From: Chromera velia
Lineage: Eukaryota > Sar > Chromeraceae
Length of the DNA stretch: 64,000 bases
Direction: 5' to 3'
Assembly (NCBI GenBank): GCA_018398765.1
Contig: JAHBMJ010004271.1
Coordinates: forward strand, 1-64,000
Position 1 is the stretch's first letter, and every line of letters starts with the position of its first letter. Of the stretch, positions 44,295-59,425 are shown in pieces. The notes below the pieces were generated by a model. It did no database searches. It saw only the letters and a list, made by a program, of their open reading frames with translations, and was not told the origin of the DNA. Made by a program: the position numbers and the translations under genes.

Positions 44295-45512
44295 ATGGGG
44301 GATCTGACAACTGACTTGGCACGCACAAGGTTGGCGAGAAGTTGCATGCATGAGGTCTGCTGTCGTATGCCGCTGGTCTCTCTTGTTTCAAATCTCCTTC
44401 CTTCTGTTTGTCATCTTGTTGGTGTCGACTCCCTCTCCCCTGCCGAACGTGCTCTGATTTCAAAAGGTGCAAAATTCGTTCCATCTGTTCGTGCAAGCAC
44501 TTTTTCTGTCCGTCAGCGAGTGCAAAGATCTTTAGAGGAATGTGCACGCCGGTGTGAGTGGATGTGTGTTTGCCAAGGGAGTGCTAACAGCGGTGTTCCT
44601 GCTTTGTATCTTCCTTCACAACGCTGCTGCTCTGCCGTGCAAGCGAAGAAAGCCTTCTTCTCTCGTTTTGATGTGCCTGATCTGCTTGGACGTTTTTCTG
44701 TTTCCCCACATCGTGTGAACTTTTCTCCTGAAATGTTTGATTTGGTTGAGCGTTTGGGTAGCCGCCATCGAGTACGGGGGGCTGATAAGAATGTAGGTCT
44801 GACTGTGATGGGGGCAGGATGGTATGATGATCAAGCGTGGAAACACCTGCTGAACAGCCGCACACACCGAAGACTTTGGTCTTCACCCTTTGAAGATGAT
44901 TTCCGAGAGGCGCGCCGGATTTGCGAGAATTTGAAGTTCTTGTCTGCCGAGCTTCATTTGCATGCCAGTCGGTTTCTCGGGGGGTATCGTGTTGAGGTAG
45001 GCCCGAAATTTTACATCATCCCCAAACTGCACAAAAACCCAGTCTCGTCAAGACCCATCACCCCTCTCTGTGCAAGCTCCCTCGCTTTCGTTCACACAAT
45101 CGTAGCAAAAGCCCTCAATCCGATTGCCAACTTTTTCGCCCAGAACTGTTTGGGGTCGCTTGAAATCGCCCTTCAGTTCGAAGGCAAAGTCTTTTTTGGA
45201 GACCGTCTCCTCTGGTCAGCTGATGTGCAGTCGTTGTACACAAACCTCAGCCACGCTGACCTTAGACAGGTGTTTGAGATGTTGCTCTCAGGGGAGGCTG
45301 TCAAGAGGGGGTTATTGCCGGAAGAATTTGGGGTAAACTACTTTGCAGTCAAAACGACAAAAGAACGAATCTCTTCGAATCAACAAAGGGGCAGTAAGAG
45401 AAAACGCCAATCTACAAAGAAAACAAACAGGGAGAAGCTCCAACGAAAAAAAAACTTCTATCGAGGAAGGAAGAGCGGGAGGGGGAGCAACGAGATAAGG
45501 ACAATTAAATAG
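44295..45512 (+). pseudogene. Penelope-like reverse transcriptase, truncated after motif A
   Basis: ATG at 44295. Diagnostic stretches are RGADKNVGLTVMGAGWYDD, GPKFYIIPKLHKNPVSSRPI and LLWSADVQSLYTNLSHADL. They match the Penelope-family order: the DK-x-x motif before a Tyr, the LPKIHK-like motif with R-P-I, then the D-x-x-S-L-Y-T-N motif A with the first catalytic Asp. After about residue 350 the sequence becomes basic and low complexity (RGSKRKRQSTKKTNREKL) with no YxDD box or endonuclease, so the element is cut at about 45345. The frame itself is open to 45512. Enzymatic activity is not possible without motif C. Confidence 0.7.
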
Positions 45513-47627
45513 CAAGTCCGAGAGAGAAGAAGAAGATGGAGGACGGCAGCGTCCTTCGATCACGCAACACGCAGGTGAAGGAAGAGACATCATTGAAGAA
45601 AAGTAAATTCCTTGAACCTTAACCTCAAGTACCGCTCAGATTAGAGCAGATGAGAATGAATGAATATTCAGGGAGGCACAGAGAGAGATGGCGGGGCAAG
45701 GTACCTCTGAAAGGCTAAGCGGGCGTGCATGCACATGCAGTGATACGACAATAAAGTAAAGAGTTTGCAGGGAGGGAGGGAAAGAAAGGCGGGCCTTTCT
45801 GTCGTTGAATTGATCGATTCGGAACAGACCGGGCGTGGAGCACTTAATTCTTTCATCATGCATCACCACTCTCTAGCTGTCTTGCCTCCCACGGACAGTT
45901 GCTTGCTGTTGTTTTTTGTCCCTTCCGTCTTTCGATCATTCTCTCTTTCTACCTTTTTTCTCTCTCCACCCCTCCTCCCTTCCCTCGTTCGCTCAACTTT
46001 GCTTGAAGAACGCAGGTTGCTTTGCAGGCTGCATCGCTTCAGGAGAGATCGAGGTGAGGGCGAGGCAAAGAGGGAGCTAGGGTTTTGGCGACACAAACGC
46101 AGATGCGGAAGGAGAGTCACATGCACACGAAAAGACGGAGCAGATGAGCAGACAAAGACATGAAGACATTGTAAGGAAATGAGAATGAGCAAAGAGGCGG
46201 GGAGAGTAAGACAATAAGCAAACGCACTGGAAGAGAGAGGAGTCGACCTAACGAAAAAGGTTCGTGCATGCAAGCAAAGAGGGAGAAGGTGGCAAGCGGA
46301 TGACAGCATGAAAATGATTCGACGCAGAACCAAGCAAGGAAGAAAGAAAGAAGGTCTCAGAGGAGCCACAAACATGGATCCAAGGGCATGCAGTTGAGGG
46401 AGGAAGACCCCCAACGAAAGGACGACGACGAGGAGGAGGAAAAGGAGGAGAGGAACGAAGAACGACCATTCAGATGGAAGAAAGAATAAGAACAAGACAG
46501 CAGCTTGTCCAGCTGCCCTGTTGTCTCTCTGCTGCACTCTCTCTGCTGTGCATTGCACTTCGTCTCTCTCCCACCTCCTGTCTACGTTCCTCAACAAACA
46601 CACACGCACGCACGCACGCACACACACACACCCAGAGACCTTCGAGGAGGCCCTTACAAACCTCGCATGCATGCAGGGGTATGATACGAAGGGAGAAAGT
46701 AGAGAAGAGGCACACATGAACACACACAGAGAGAAAGCAGAGAGCGACACAGAAGAGGAGAGCGCAGAGGAACTGACGGCAGAGGGAGACAGGCAAACGA
46801 GGCATTCATTCTCTCGGAAAGACCCTCACAGAAAGAAAGGCACATCGTTGCAGAAAACGACACGCAGATCTGGACGCATTCATGTCCAAACAAGTTCTTT
46901 GCGGTCCGGTCTCTCTTTTCTCACTCACTCACTCAGACAGACAAACAAACAAAGTTTCGAGCCGACCCTCTTCCTTCCATACGTTTTTTTTTTTTGCGCC
47001 CTTTGGGACCTCAAATCCCCTTTCTTTTACTTGTGTGAAAACTGTCGCATGAAAAAAACATTTTTCCTGATTGTCCACTCGCTTGTTTGCAGAGCTCCCC
47101 GATCGTTTCGCCCTTCTGCTCCTGCGCTAAGCAGTGTCAGAAAGGTTTAAATTCCCTGTCTCTTTGAAGGGAGGCCGGTGTGATACGGCAGGCTTGACTG
47201 AACCCTCACCGACGAGGAAAAGCTCCTCTCCCTCGGATCCCGTCCCTTCCTGCATTTCATGTTCGTTCATCCAGAGACAGAAAGCGTCTTTTCAGCTTGG
47301 AGTGTGTCTGCTTGCGCGTTCCATTGCCTGCTAAGCCCATTTGTTTTTTTGTCCATGCACTCTGACGACAAACCGCCTGCCTTCTTTCCAGTTACTTGAA
47401 TGAATTCACAGCAAGACAAAGAGAAAGCGAGGCAGACACAGAGCCCCACACAGCGAGGGACGCGACGGGAGTAGGAAGAAGGGGGACGGGCAGCCAAGCA
47501 AGCACGGAACGGGGGAAAGAAGCAAGCAAACAAACATAGACTGTCTTGAGAACAGACATGCAAGCACCACTTCGAACAAAGACACACACGCACACACGCG
47601 GACTGACCAAAGATCCTGCATGCCCGC
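45513..47627. other. No recognisable gene
   Basis: Simple-sequence DNA predominates: GA-rich 46180-46480 and CACG repeats at 46600-46630. The open frames on both strands are compositional shadows. A splice-acceptor-like TTTGCAG occurs near 47092 but no supporting exon was found. Confidence 0.4.
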
Positions 47628-48437
47628 TCACTCCAGGCCATCCAGATCGGACGCGATGGAAGGCACTGGAGTCAGGGGTGATGCCTCGGATGTCTGGTAG
47701 GGCGACAGGCGACTCTCTGCAGCTCCTTCCCGTTGCATTTGCAGGGGAAGTGCGTGTGCTGGACAGAGGCCGCTGAAAGGAGAGAGCGATGCTTGTGAAG
47801 GGGTGGGGGTCCGGGGTGATGCTTCAGAAGGGGCAGGAGTCAGGGGTGAGCTTGACAGATTTGTCAGTTGCACCATGGAGGGAAAGGGTGTGCGAGGCAT
47901 CTTTGCTGTATGGGTAAGCGGTGGCAGCTGCTGTGCCACAGAGGGGAATGGAGTGCGGGCCAACTTTGCCGCATCGGAAAGCTGTGTCATTGAGGGGAAG
48001 GGTGTACGGGGTATTTTTGGAGTTTCCTTCGCGTCTATGGAGAGGAGCAGCACAGGCGGGTTCTGTCGGGGGAACTCATCAGTGTCCGGATTGGAAGAGG
48101 GAGACAACGAAGCTTCAGAAGAGGGTGGAGTCTTGGGTGTTGTTGTCGACACTGCGGACTTGTTTGTTCTTGCTCCCCCTCGAAGAATGTATTTTTCAAC
48201 GGCAATGGAAGCAGTAGGAACAGGAAGAATGGTCACGAAGCGCGAGGGCGAAAAGCGTGCCTCCTTTGACTGTCCAGGTGACAAAAGGGCCATGGCCGGT
48301 TTTGCATCGAATTCAGTGTCAGGATTTTGTGGACCGCCGGGCACAGCTGCGTCTTTGGTCTGGTCCATAGTTCCGTGCTGGTGGTTGTTCATCATCGCGA
48401 AGTCAAGGAGGCTATCTCGTGTGCGAACTCTTCGCAT
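47628..48437 (-). CDS. Hypothetical Ser/Pro/Thr-rich protein with repeated TPFPS motif
   Basis: 269 codons, ATG at 48437-48435, MRRVRTRDSLLDFAMMNNHQ. The middle contains three copies of R-T-P-F-P-S-[MV]-x-Q-L at about 20-residue spacing (IPRTPFPSMTQL, LARTPFPSVAQQ, MPRTPFPSMVQL), then SPLTPAPSEAS, SPRTPTPSQAS and SPLTPVPSIAS. Every unit holds a Ser/Thr-Pro site, so the protein looks like a multi-phosphorylation substrate for proline-directed kinases. The first 100 residues are less repetitive. No enzyme domain, signal peptide or membrane span is visible. An internal exon structure cannot be excluded. The opposite-strand 231-codon frame lacks this regular pattern and is taken as the shadow. 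Confidence 0.5.
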   Translation of the reverse strand: MRRVRTRDSLLDFAMMNNHQHGTMDQTKDAAVPGGPQNPDTEFDAKPAMALLSPGQSKEARFSPSRFVTILPVPTASIAVEKYILRGGARTNKSAVSTTTPKTPPSSEASLSPSSNPDTDEFPRQNPPVLLLSIDAKETPKIPRTPFPSMTQLSDAAKLARTPFPSVAQQLPPLTHTAKMPRTPFPSMVQLTNLSSSPLTPAPSEASPRTPTPSQASLSPFSGLCPAHALPLQMQREGAAESRLSPYQTSEASPLTPVPSIASDLDGLE

Positions 48438-49146
48438 AGACGGTCTCCGTATTTGTGGTGGGATTCACACTCTGACACTGTTGTTCAACAAAGTTTAAGT
48501 GTTGTCGGTACAGAAAATCTGAGTGTACAAACTTGGATGGCAATAATTCTGAAGAAGCTACGCGTAGGAAAGCCAAGCAGGAACTGCAAACTCGGTCAGC
48601 TGCTGCAAAAACCGGAGTGGTTCTGAAAGTCTGATTCGATCGTACGCCTCATCGAATTCAATGGCAAAGCTATATAGGAAAATGCATGCATGAATGCATG
48701 CACCATCATGCACCCGATTTTGGGGGCCCATTGGGCTCCGGCCGCACAGAAAGCGGCCCCGCCGGCAAACACAAAGTCGATCGTGCCGGGGCTCTACCGC
48801 GACGCACTTACGAGCCGCCATCTGAGGCAGCGGCGCGCGTGACGCATTCCCTTCTCGGGTACTTTTTCTAGCTCTTTCTTCCTGCACTGCATGCAGTTTC
48901 TCTGACACTCAATCAAAGCTGTTGAAAAGTGTTGCCTTAGACTTCGTAGGAGTGCACATACGTTACATACAGGAAGAGACGGTGCGTGATCACGGCAGTT
49001 GGTTGTCTGTTTTGACTCTGGGAGACAGGGAAGATTGCGAAACGGCTTGTTCAACCGCAGGAAGGAGTGCGAAGTAGTCTTGTCTCGTTTGTAGTCTGTT
49101 GTGTTTAGGGGACTGTTTGCGTCTCTAAGTACCGACCTAGGGCACG
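48438..49146. promoter_or_regulatory. Intergenic region between divergent genes, TGCATGCA cluster
   Basis: The region separates the minus-strand Ser/Pro gene and the plus-strand Cdc48 gene, so it should contain both promoters. TGCATGCA-type palindromes occur at about 48682-48702 and 48888-48895, beside a CpG-rich stretch at 48720-48840. No TATA box is obvious. Regulatory function is inferred from position only. Confidence 0.4.
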
Positions 49147-53991
<4,845 letters not shown>

Positions 53992-54939
53992 GAACGGATG
54001 AGAGAGAAAGAGTGAAGGGATGGATGCATAGAGGGAGGGGAGGAGGAGGAAGGGGGGAGAGAGAAGAGAATGCAGGACGGGCGGCGGGCAGCCTTCGTTC
54101 GTTTTCCTTCATCAACTTTTCTTGAACCTCTTTTGCATAATCGATTCGACTCCGTCTCTTCTTTCCGCGGCAGCGGATGAGTGATGGAATCCACAAATGT
54201 TGAGATGGCGGTGGCATTGCAATGAATGCCTCCGTCTACTTTCCTTCTCTCCTCTCCTTTGTTCCTTCGTCTCTGTCCGTGCAAACATGTGTGCGTCGTC
54301 GATCTGTTGGCTGATCGATTTTTCTTGTCTTTTTTGTTACGCTTGCTTGCTTGTTTGCTCGCACCATAGAATTCTTTGTCAATGTTCTCGTGTCATTCTT
54401 AGCACCTATCTAAATTATTGACCACCATGAATGAATGAATGTCCGAACCATGAACGTCTTTTTTGTCTACTTGCTTGAGGTGAAAGTGCCATCACTGAAT
54501 CTTGCTGCTTGCCCGCGTGGATGCATGGATGCATGAACGAGCTTGAAAGTCTTTTTAATAAAAGAGGGACGTCGATCGATCGAAAGAAAGTCTTCACTGT
54601 CTGGGCAACCATCTGTCAGATGAAAAGAGGGAGGAATACGGCAACCGATCGAACGATTGACAGTCTACCCGTCTGCGCACTCGCAGACTCGATCTTCCTT
54701 GATCTTTCTTCCTTTCTTTTTGGGCTCCATGCCAGCGTGCCATGGGCCCTGCCAGAACGCTATCCTCCTGCAGTCTCATGCATGCAGATCGGTCTGTAAT
54801 GCTGGGTCTGTATAAGAGGCTTCTGGCGCGCAGACAGGGAAATGCTCGACCCGAGCTTCTCTTGACTGCTAGTGACATCGCAATCAGACTCTCAGAACGA
54901 TTTCAGATAAGGTACCCTCTAACTAACCTAACTGACTAA
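53992..54939. other. 3' flank of Cdc48; no further gene seen
   Basis: GAGG-rich sequence directly follows the stop codon. Short open frames here have no recognisable features. TGCATG palindromes recur at 54520-54535 and 54778-54785. Confidence 0.45.
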
Positions 54940-56127
54940 AGTGCTTATAATTATACAAAAAAATCGATCTATAAATATGATCTATGGTCTATTAAATTTA
55001 ACGTTCAATTTCTTATTCTTAAAATTTCTTGTTTAATGTGTAATGCATTAAAATTGGCATTTAAAAACGTTTTGAAAAACTAATTACAAAATCACTATCA
55101 AAATCAACTAAAAACTAAACTAAAAGTTTGTTATTATTATTATTTTCTTTTAATTTTAAGTTATTAATTAATTGAGTGGAAGTTAGTGGAAGTTTTCTAA
55201 TTGAAACTTAGTTATGTCGATTTAATTACAGACTTTTAAAATATTGTAGGTAATTGTAGGAGGATTAAGGATGATTGATTTATTGATTACGCTAGTGATT
55301 ACTAAGCGGCTAAGCCTTAAAGTTTTTTTTTGTTTTTGAAGCTTTGCAATACTATGTAATACATAAAATAGGGATGACCTAAATTGGTCTGTCTGGAATC
55401 AGTGTAGATGTTTGGAAACATCTTGTTCAAAGTTGAAAACTTTAAACCTTCTACATACTTCTACTAACTTCTACATTGAATCCAGAAAAATATTCACAGA
55501 CTATAGTTAGTACAAGGTACTTTTCTGTCTCTGACAGACTGTCTAACATAGTCTGACAAGAATTTCGGACTGCGACTTGGGCAGTCTTGTGAATGTCGGG
55601 CACTCTCGTACATTCTCGGACACTGTCGAGCCGCCGGGCGGCCGGGGCCTGAGAATGTATGAGAGCGACGGTGTCGGGCCGGGCCCGGCTCGGCCGTCTA
55701 CAGTTAACTAATTAGACACACCCAGCAGAATGGATGATCGACATATGATCGACTCAATGGAGTCTCACTGGCCACCCTTTCTGCCAAGAGACGTAGTCAA
55801 ACATCGTTGAGCAAAGGAACCATCCCTTGTTTCTTTGCTAGTTGCTGGAGAAAGACATCTCAAATCTCTCAAGCAACACTTCGAGCTCCCGCGACTTCAC
55901 GAGTGCAAAGCAACGTCGAGACTTGAAATTCCTCACAAGAAGGGAATACGCTCCTTCCTTTTTCTCGATTCTTTGTTCATGTACAAAAGAAAAGTCTCAA
56001 TGCTTGCCAGTCAAAAGCTGTAGTGACAGGCGGCCTCATTTTTGTATACCTTCAAATTCTCCACTGGCATTTTCCTTTGCTGTATCGGTCTCTCTATCCG
56101 TGTCACCTTCGGTTTCGCTCATTCAAG
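54940..56127. other. AT-rich island, hairpin-forming GC block and promoter region of the next gene
   Basis: 54940-55360 is AT-rich with no coding potential. Near 55592-55668 a CTCTCGTACATTCTCGG segment pairs with GAGAATGTATGAGAG on the far side of a GCCGGGCGGCC centre, giving a potential hairpin of about 80 bases. 55700-56127 leads into the next gene and contains a CTCATTCAAG context before its ATG. Confidence 0.45.
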
Positions 56128-56920
56128 ATGAGCAGGACAGCACGTGAAGGGGGAGGAGAAGGATCCACCTCTCCAAAAGTAGAAGCGGATGATCAGGTCA
56201 TCTACAAGGGCGGGTTCTCTCTCCCTCAGTTCTCGAAGGAGTTCGGTCCCCAGCTCCTTGTACAAGTAGCATGCAGATATCTTCAATGATATCCTTCAGT
56301 TCCTCTCTATCTGTCTCACACAGCCAGTGCTGTCGGCCACCGCGCTGGTGGGCAGGTTCACAGTGCAACAGGTGGGGGCATTTTCGCTGTCTGTCGTGCT
56401 CCTCTGTTCTTTTCTGTCGATCGCATTAGACTTCCACGAGCACATTGAGCAGAGGGGAATCGACGAAAAGTTTCCCGAAGAGTCCAAACAACACTTGAGG
56501 AGAATGAAGAAATCAAAACTTTATTACTCCTCCCGACAGATCAGTCTTCTTGTGGTTGAAGACGGCATCTCTCTGGCTTTCTCTGGGGTTCTGATTTACC
56601 TCCAGAAGCAAGAGGTGTTCAGCGTGATCGGGTTCAACTTTGCCCTCACGCTCCTCGGGTTCACTTACATGTTGCTGAAACACCTTGCCGATGTGGCCAT
56701 GAGCAGGGGGGTGCTGCAGCGACTCGAGAAGAACGTGCAGCAGCCCTCATGTTTCTCCTCGCTTTGCTGTTGTCTCCAGAGGGGCGGGGGGGGAGGCAGA
56801 GTGACTCCGCAGGTAGAGGGCGGGGGAGAGACAGACAGACTCCTCGAACCGCACACAAACGGACACGCCCAACAGACAGCCGTCTCTGTAGAGGGAGGGG
56901 AAGATCTCGAGGCCGGGGGA

Positions 56921-57138
56921 GGGGGCGGGGGGGCGTTGGGGTCTCAGACAGCCACAGAGACAGACAAAGAAACAGAGGGCGGGGGGGCGTTGGGGTCTCA
57001 GACAGCCACAGAGACAGACAAAGAAACAGAGGGCGGGGGGGCGTTGGGGTCTCAGACAGCCACAGAGACAGACAAAGAAACAGAGGGCGGGGGGGCGTTG
57101 GGGTCTCAGAGAGCTACAGAGACAGACAAAGAAACAGA
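56921..57138 (+). repeat. 54-bp coding repeat, four copies
   Basis: Each unit encodes GGGALGSQTATETDKETE; the fourth has SQRATE instead of SQTATE. Units are otherwise nearly identical in DNA, so they arose recently. Each starts with a run of six or more G, four G-runs spaced 54 bp apart. Lies in the cytosolic loop of the membrane-LRR protein. Confidence 0.9.
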
Positions 57139-58519
57139 GGATGAGGGGGAAAATGGAGAAGGAGAGGAGGGGAGCGTGTTAGAGAGAAGCATGGAAGCGG
57201 AGGTGGAGAAGGAAGGGGGCGTTCTGCTCTGGTGTCTCCTCTTTGTCTCCTACAGCCTCCATCATTCTATCAACGAGACCATGGATGCCCTGCAGGTATT
57301 TGCGTCTCTGTCCCTCTCTCCCGCTCGCTCTGCATGCATGTCTCTGGAGTTTCTTTCTCGCGTGTCCTGCTTGGCTGCCTGCCTGCCTGCATGTTTTTTC
57401 TTTCTTCTGCCTGCCTGCCTGCCTGCCTGCCCCATAATCCGTCTCCTTCTTTCCTTCCTTCCTTGCATGCATGATCTCTCCCTCCCGTGTTATGATTTCT
57501 CGATCGATCGCACAGATTGCCTACTGTCAATGGATGTGCACCAAGCAATGGAGAGATCCACCGGCTTCCTGGCCACATGCACGGACCAATCCTGCATGCC
57601 CTCCATATCTCCCTCCACCCTCCCTCCCTCCCTCCCTCTGTGCAGGACGGGCTCTCGGCCGGGTCCGTTCTCAGCTCTGTGTCCCTGGCTGCGACGCCGC
57701 TGCTGCCCGCCTCCCTCATTCAACTCGCAGTGCGGACGGGCATCCCCGAATCCTTCCTGTCCTCTGTGACTGCCGGCACCTGCGCCTACGTAGTGCTGGG
57801 CATTTCCCTCTACTGCTACGTCGGGGCTCTGCTCGCACGGCTGTGCATCACAGACATTTGGTGGATGATGTGGGCCACTTCGGCCTACAAACGGTGGGGG
57901 TGGGGAAGGCTGGGGGTGAGAGTTGTGATTTTCCTGCAGTTTCTGGTTGCCCTTCCTTTCTTTCCCGTTCTGTTTGTGGCCTATCTGATGAACAAAAAGG
58001 TCTATTTTGAGTGGTGGGACAGGCAGAAGAAGTTTTGTAGTGGGGGGAGGGAGGGGGAGGCGTTTTTGAGCAACGTTCTTTTTTGTTTTTTTCTTTTGGA
58101 AGACGTGCCCTCAGTGGTGTTCAACCTGTTGGTGGCATTGGGGGAGGGCAACGCTCTTTTGTCTATTCAGGGGGCAAACCTGGTGTCGACTCTTTTCGGT
58201 CTGGCTGTGCGGGTGGTGGAGTCGGAGGGGTGGCGGCGGGTGAGGACAGACGAGGCTGTGGCGCTGGGGGCCGGGGGCGGGGTGGTTGTTTGTGACGAAA
58301 GAGAATATTAACAGTCTGACTGCCTCTCTGCGAGGCACGGGGTCCACTCATATTCGGGGGGTGAAGCTCACAGGAGGATGGGAAATTGCGGGTGTCCCAG
58401 AGAGTAGCCTCGATGCTTTCTTTGAGGCTCTCCTGTGCAGGAGCAGACCCTCTCTTGAGAAAATAGAGGTGACAGCGTTAGTGGAGATCAAGTCCACCAT
58501 TGTTTTCGTCCTTGTCTGT

Positions 58520-59400
58520 CTGAGGGCAAGACGCTTCCCCTCGCTGCAGAGCCCCAACCTCTCCGAAAGCGAAATCGGGGATGAGGGAGTGAAGGCCCTT
58601 GCAGAAGCCTTGAAGGTAGGTTCTCTCCCCTCCTTGCAGAGCGTCGATCTTGGAAACAACCAAATCAGCGATGCACTCCAGCAAGAAATAGATGAGCTCA
58701 TCCGCAAAAACAAATCTTCGGGTCGTCACAACGAAGAGAAAGATAAAAGAGCAAAACAGAGGGGGAAAGAAAACAGAGAGGGAAAATCTGACCACAAAGA
58801 ATGGGGCGTGGGAGAAGTTACGAGAAGCTTCCTTTTCTTGTTCTTTGTGAGAACTCTTGACTTCTCTCGCAGGGAAACTGGGGATGAGGGAGTGAAGGCC
58901 CTTGCAGAAGCCTTGAAGGGAAGCACACTCCCCTTCCTACAGAGCCTCAATCTCTCGGATAATGGAATCGGGGATGAGGGCCGGAGTGAAGGACTTTGCA
59001 GAAGCCTTGAAGGCAGGCACACTTCCTTTCCTGCAGAGCCTCAACCTCTCCGACAATGAGACAGGGGATGAGTAAAGGCCCTTGCAGAAGCCTTGAAGGC
59101 AGGCACCCTCCCCGCCCTGCAGAGCCTTCATTTCGAAGGAAATATGAATATCGGGGATGAGGGAGTGAAGGCCCTCGCAGAAGCTTTGAAGGCAGGCACC
59201 CTCCGTTCCCTGCAGAGCTTCAATCTCTCCTTCAACAAAATCGGGGATGAAGGAGTGAAGGCCCTTGCAGAAGCCTTAAAGGCAGGGACCTGTCCCTCCC
59301 TGCAGAGCCTCAATCTCGAAGACAATAATATCGGGGATGAGGGAGAGAAGACCCTTGCAGGGGCCTTGGCCCTAAAGAATGTTCGGTCGAAAGTTAGGTG
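58520..59400 (+). repeat. Leucine-rich repeat coding array
   Basis: About eight 84-87-bp units based on IGDEGVKALAEALKAGTLPS followed by LQSLNLSDN. Spacing and the L-x-x-L-x-L-x-x-N pattern are those of NLRC/ribonuclease-inhibitor LRRs. The unit at about 58670-58870 is replaced by a Lys/Glu-rich stretch ending at a possible intron acceptor (TCTCGCAG at 58872). Confidence 0.85.
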
Positions 59401-59425
59401 AAAAAGTCCGGTTACCGGACTTTTT
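59401..59425. other. Perfect hairpin directly after the LRR stop
   Basis: Two 11-base arms (AAAAAGTCCGG and its complement) enclose the loop TTA. A weaker GACATTTGAAAAATGTC palindrome follows at about 59450. It may be the terminus of a small repeat element or a 3'-processing structure; I see no further support for either. Confidence 0.7.

Larger units (their letters stand above)
42478..45512 (+). mobile_element. Penelope-like retroelement, 3' truncated
   Basis: Two consecutive plus-strand ORFs, a gag-like ORF1 (42801-44240) and an RT-containing ORF2 (44295-45512), are 54 bp apart. RT similarity stops after motif A, so the rest of the RT and any GIY-YIG endonuclease are missing. No LTRs, poly-A tail or target duplication are visible. 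The 5' boundary is arbitrary and set at the poly-T run near 42480. Confidence 0.65.
56128..59400 (+). pseudogene. Multi-pass membrane protein with C-terminal LRR array, broken by frameshifts
   Basis: Exons 56128-56265, 56324-57295 and 57646-58308 join in phase 0 from ATG (MSRTAREGGGEGSTSPKVEA). Membrane spans include FSLSVVLLCSFLSIAL, ISLLVVEDGISLAFSGVLIY, FNFALTLLGFTYMLL, TAGTCAYVVLGISLYCYVG, VVIFLQFLVALPFFPVLFV and LSNVLFCFFLL. A Gly/Thr/Glu repeat sits in the first cytosolic loop. The frame ends TAA at 58309-58311 in a G-rich stretch, while an LRR frame (NINSLTASLRGTGST) begins at once in another register, so membrane and LRR parts were probably one protein. LRR units follow the ribonuclease-inhibitor pattern GVKALAEALKAGTLPSLQSL to about 59400, with breaks near 58985 (4-bp gain) and 59070 (loss creating TAA). 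G-run sequencing error could explain the first break but not the others. Ligand unknown. Confidence 0.6.
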
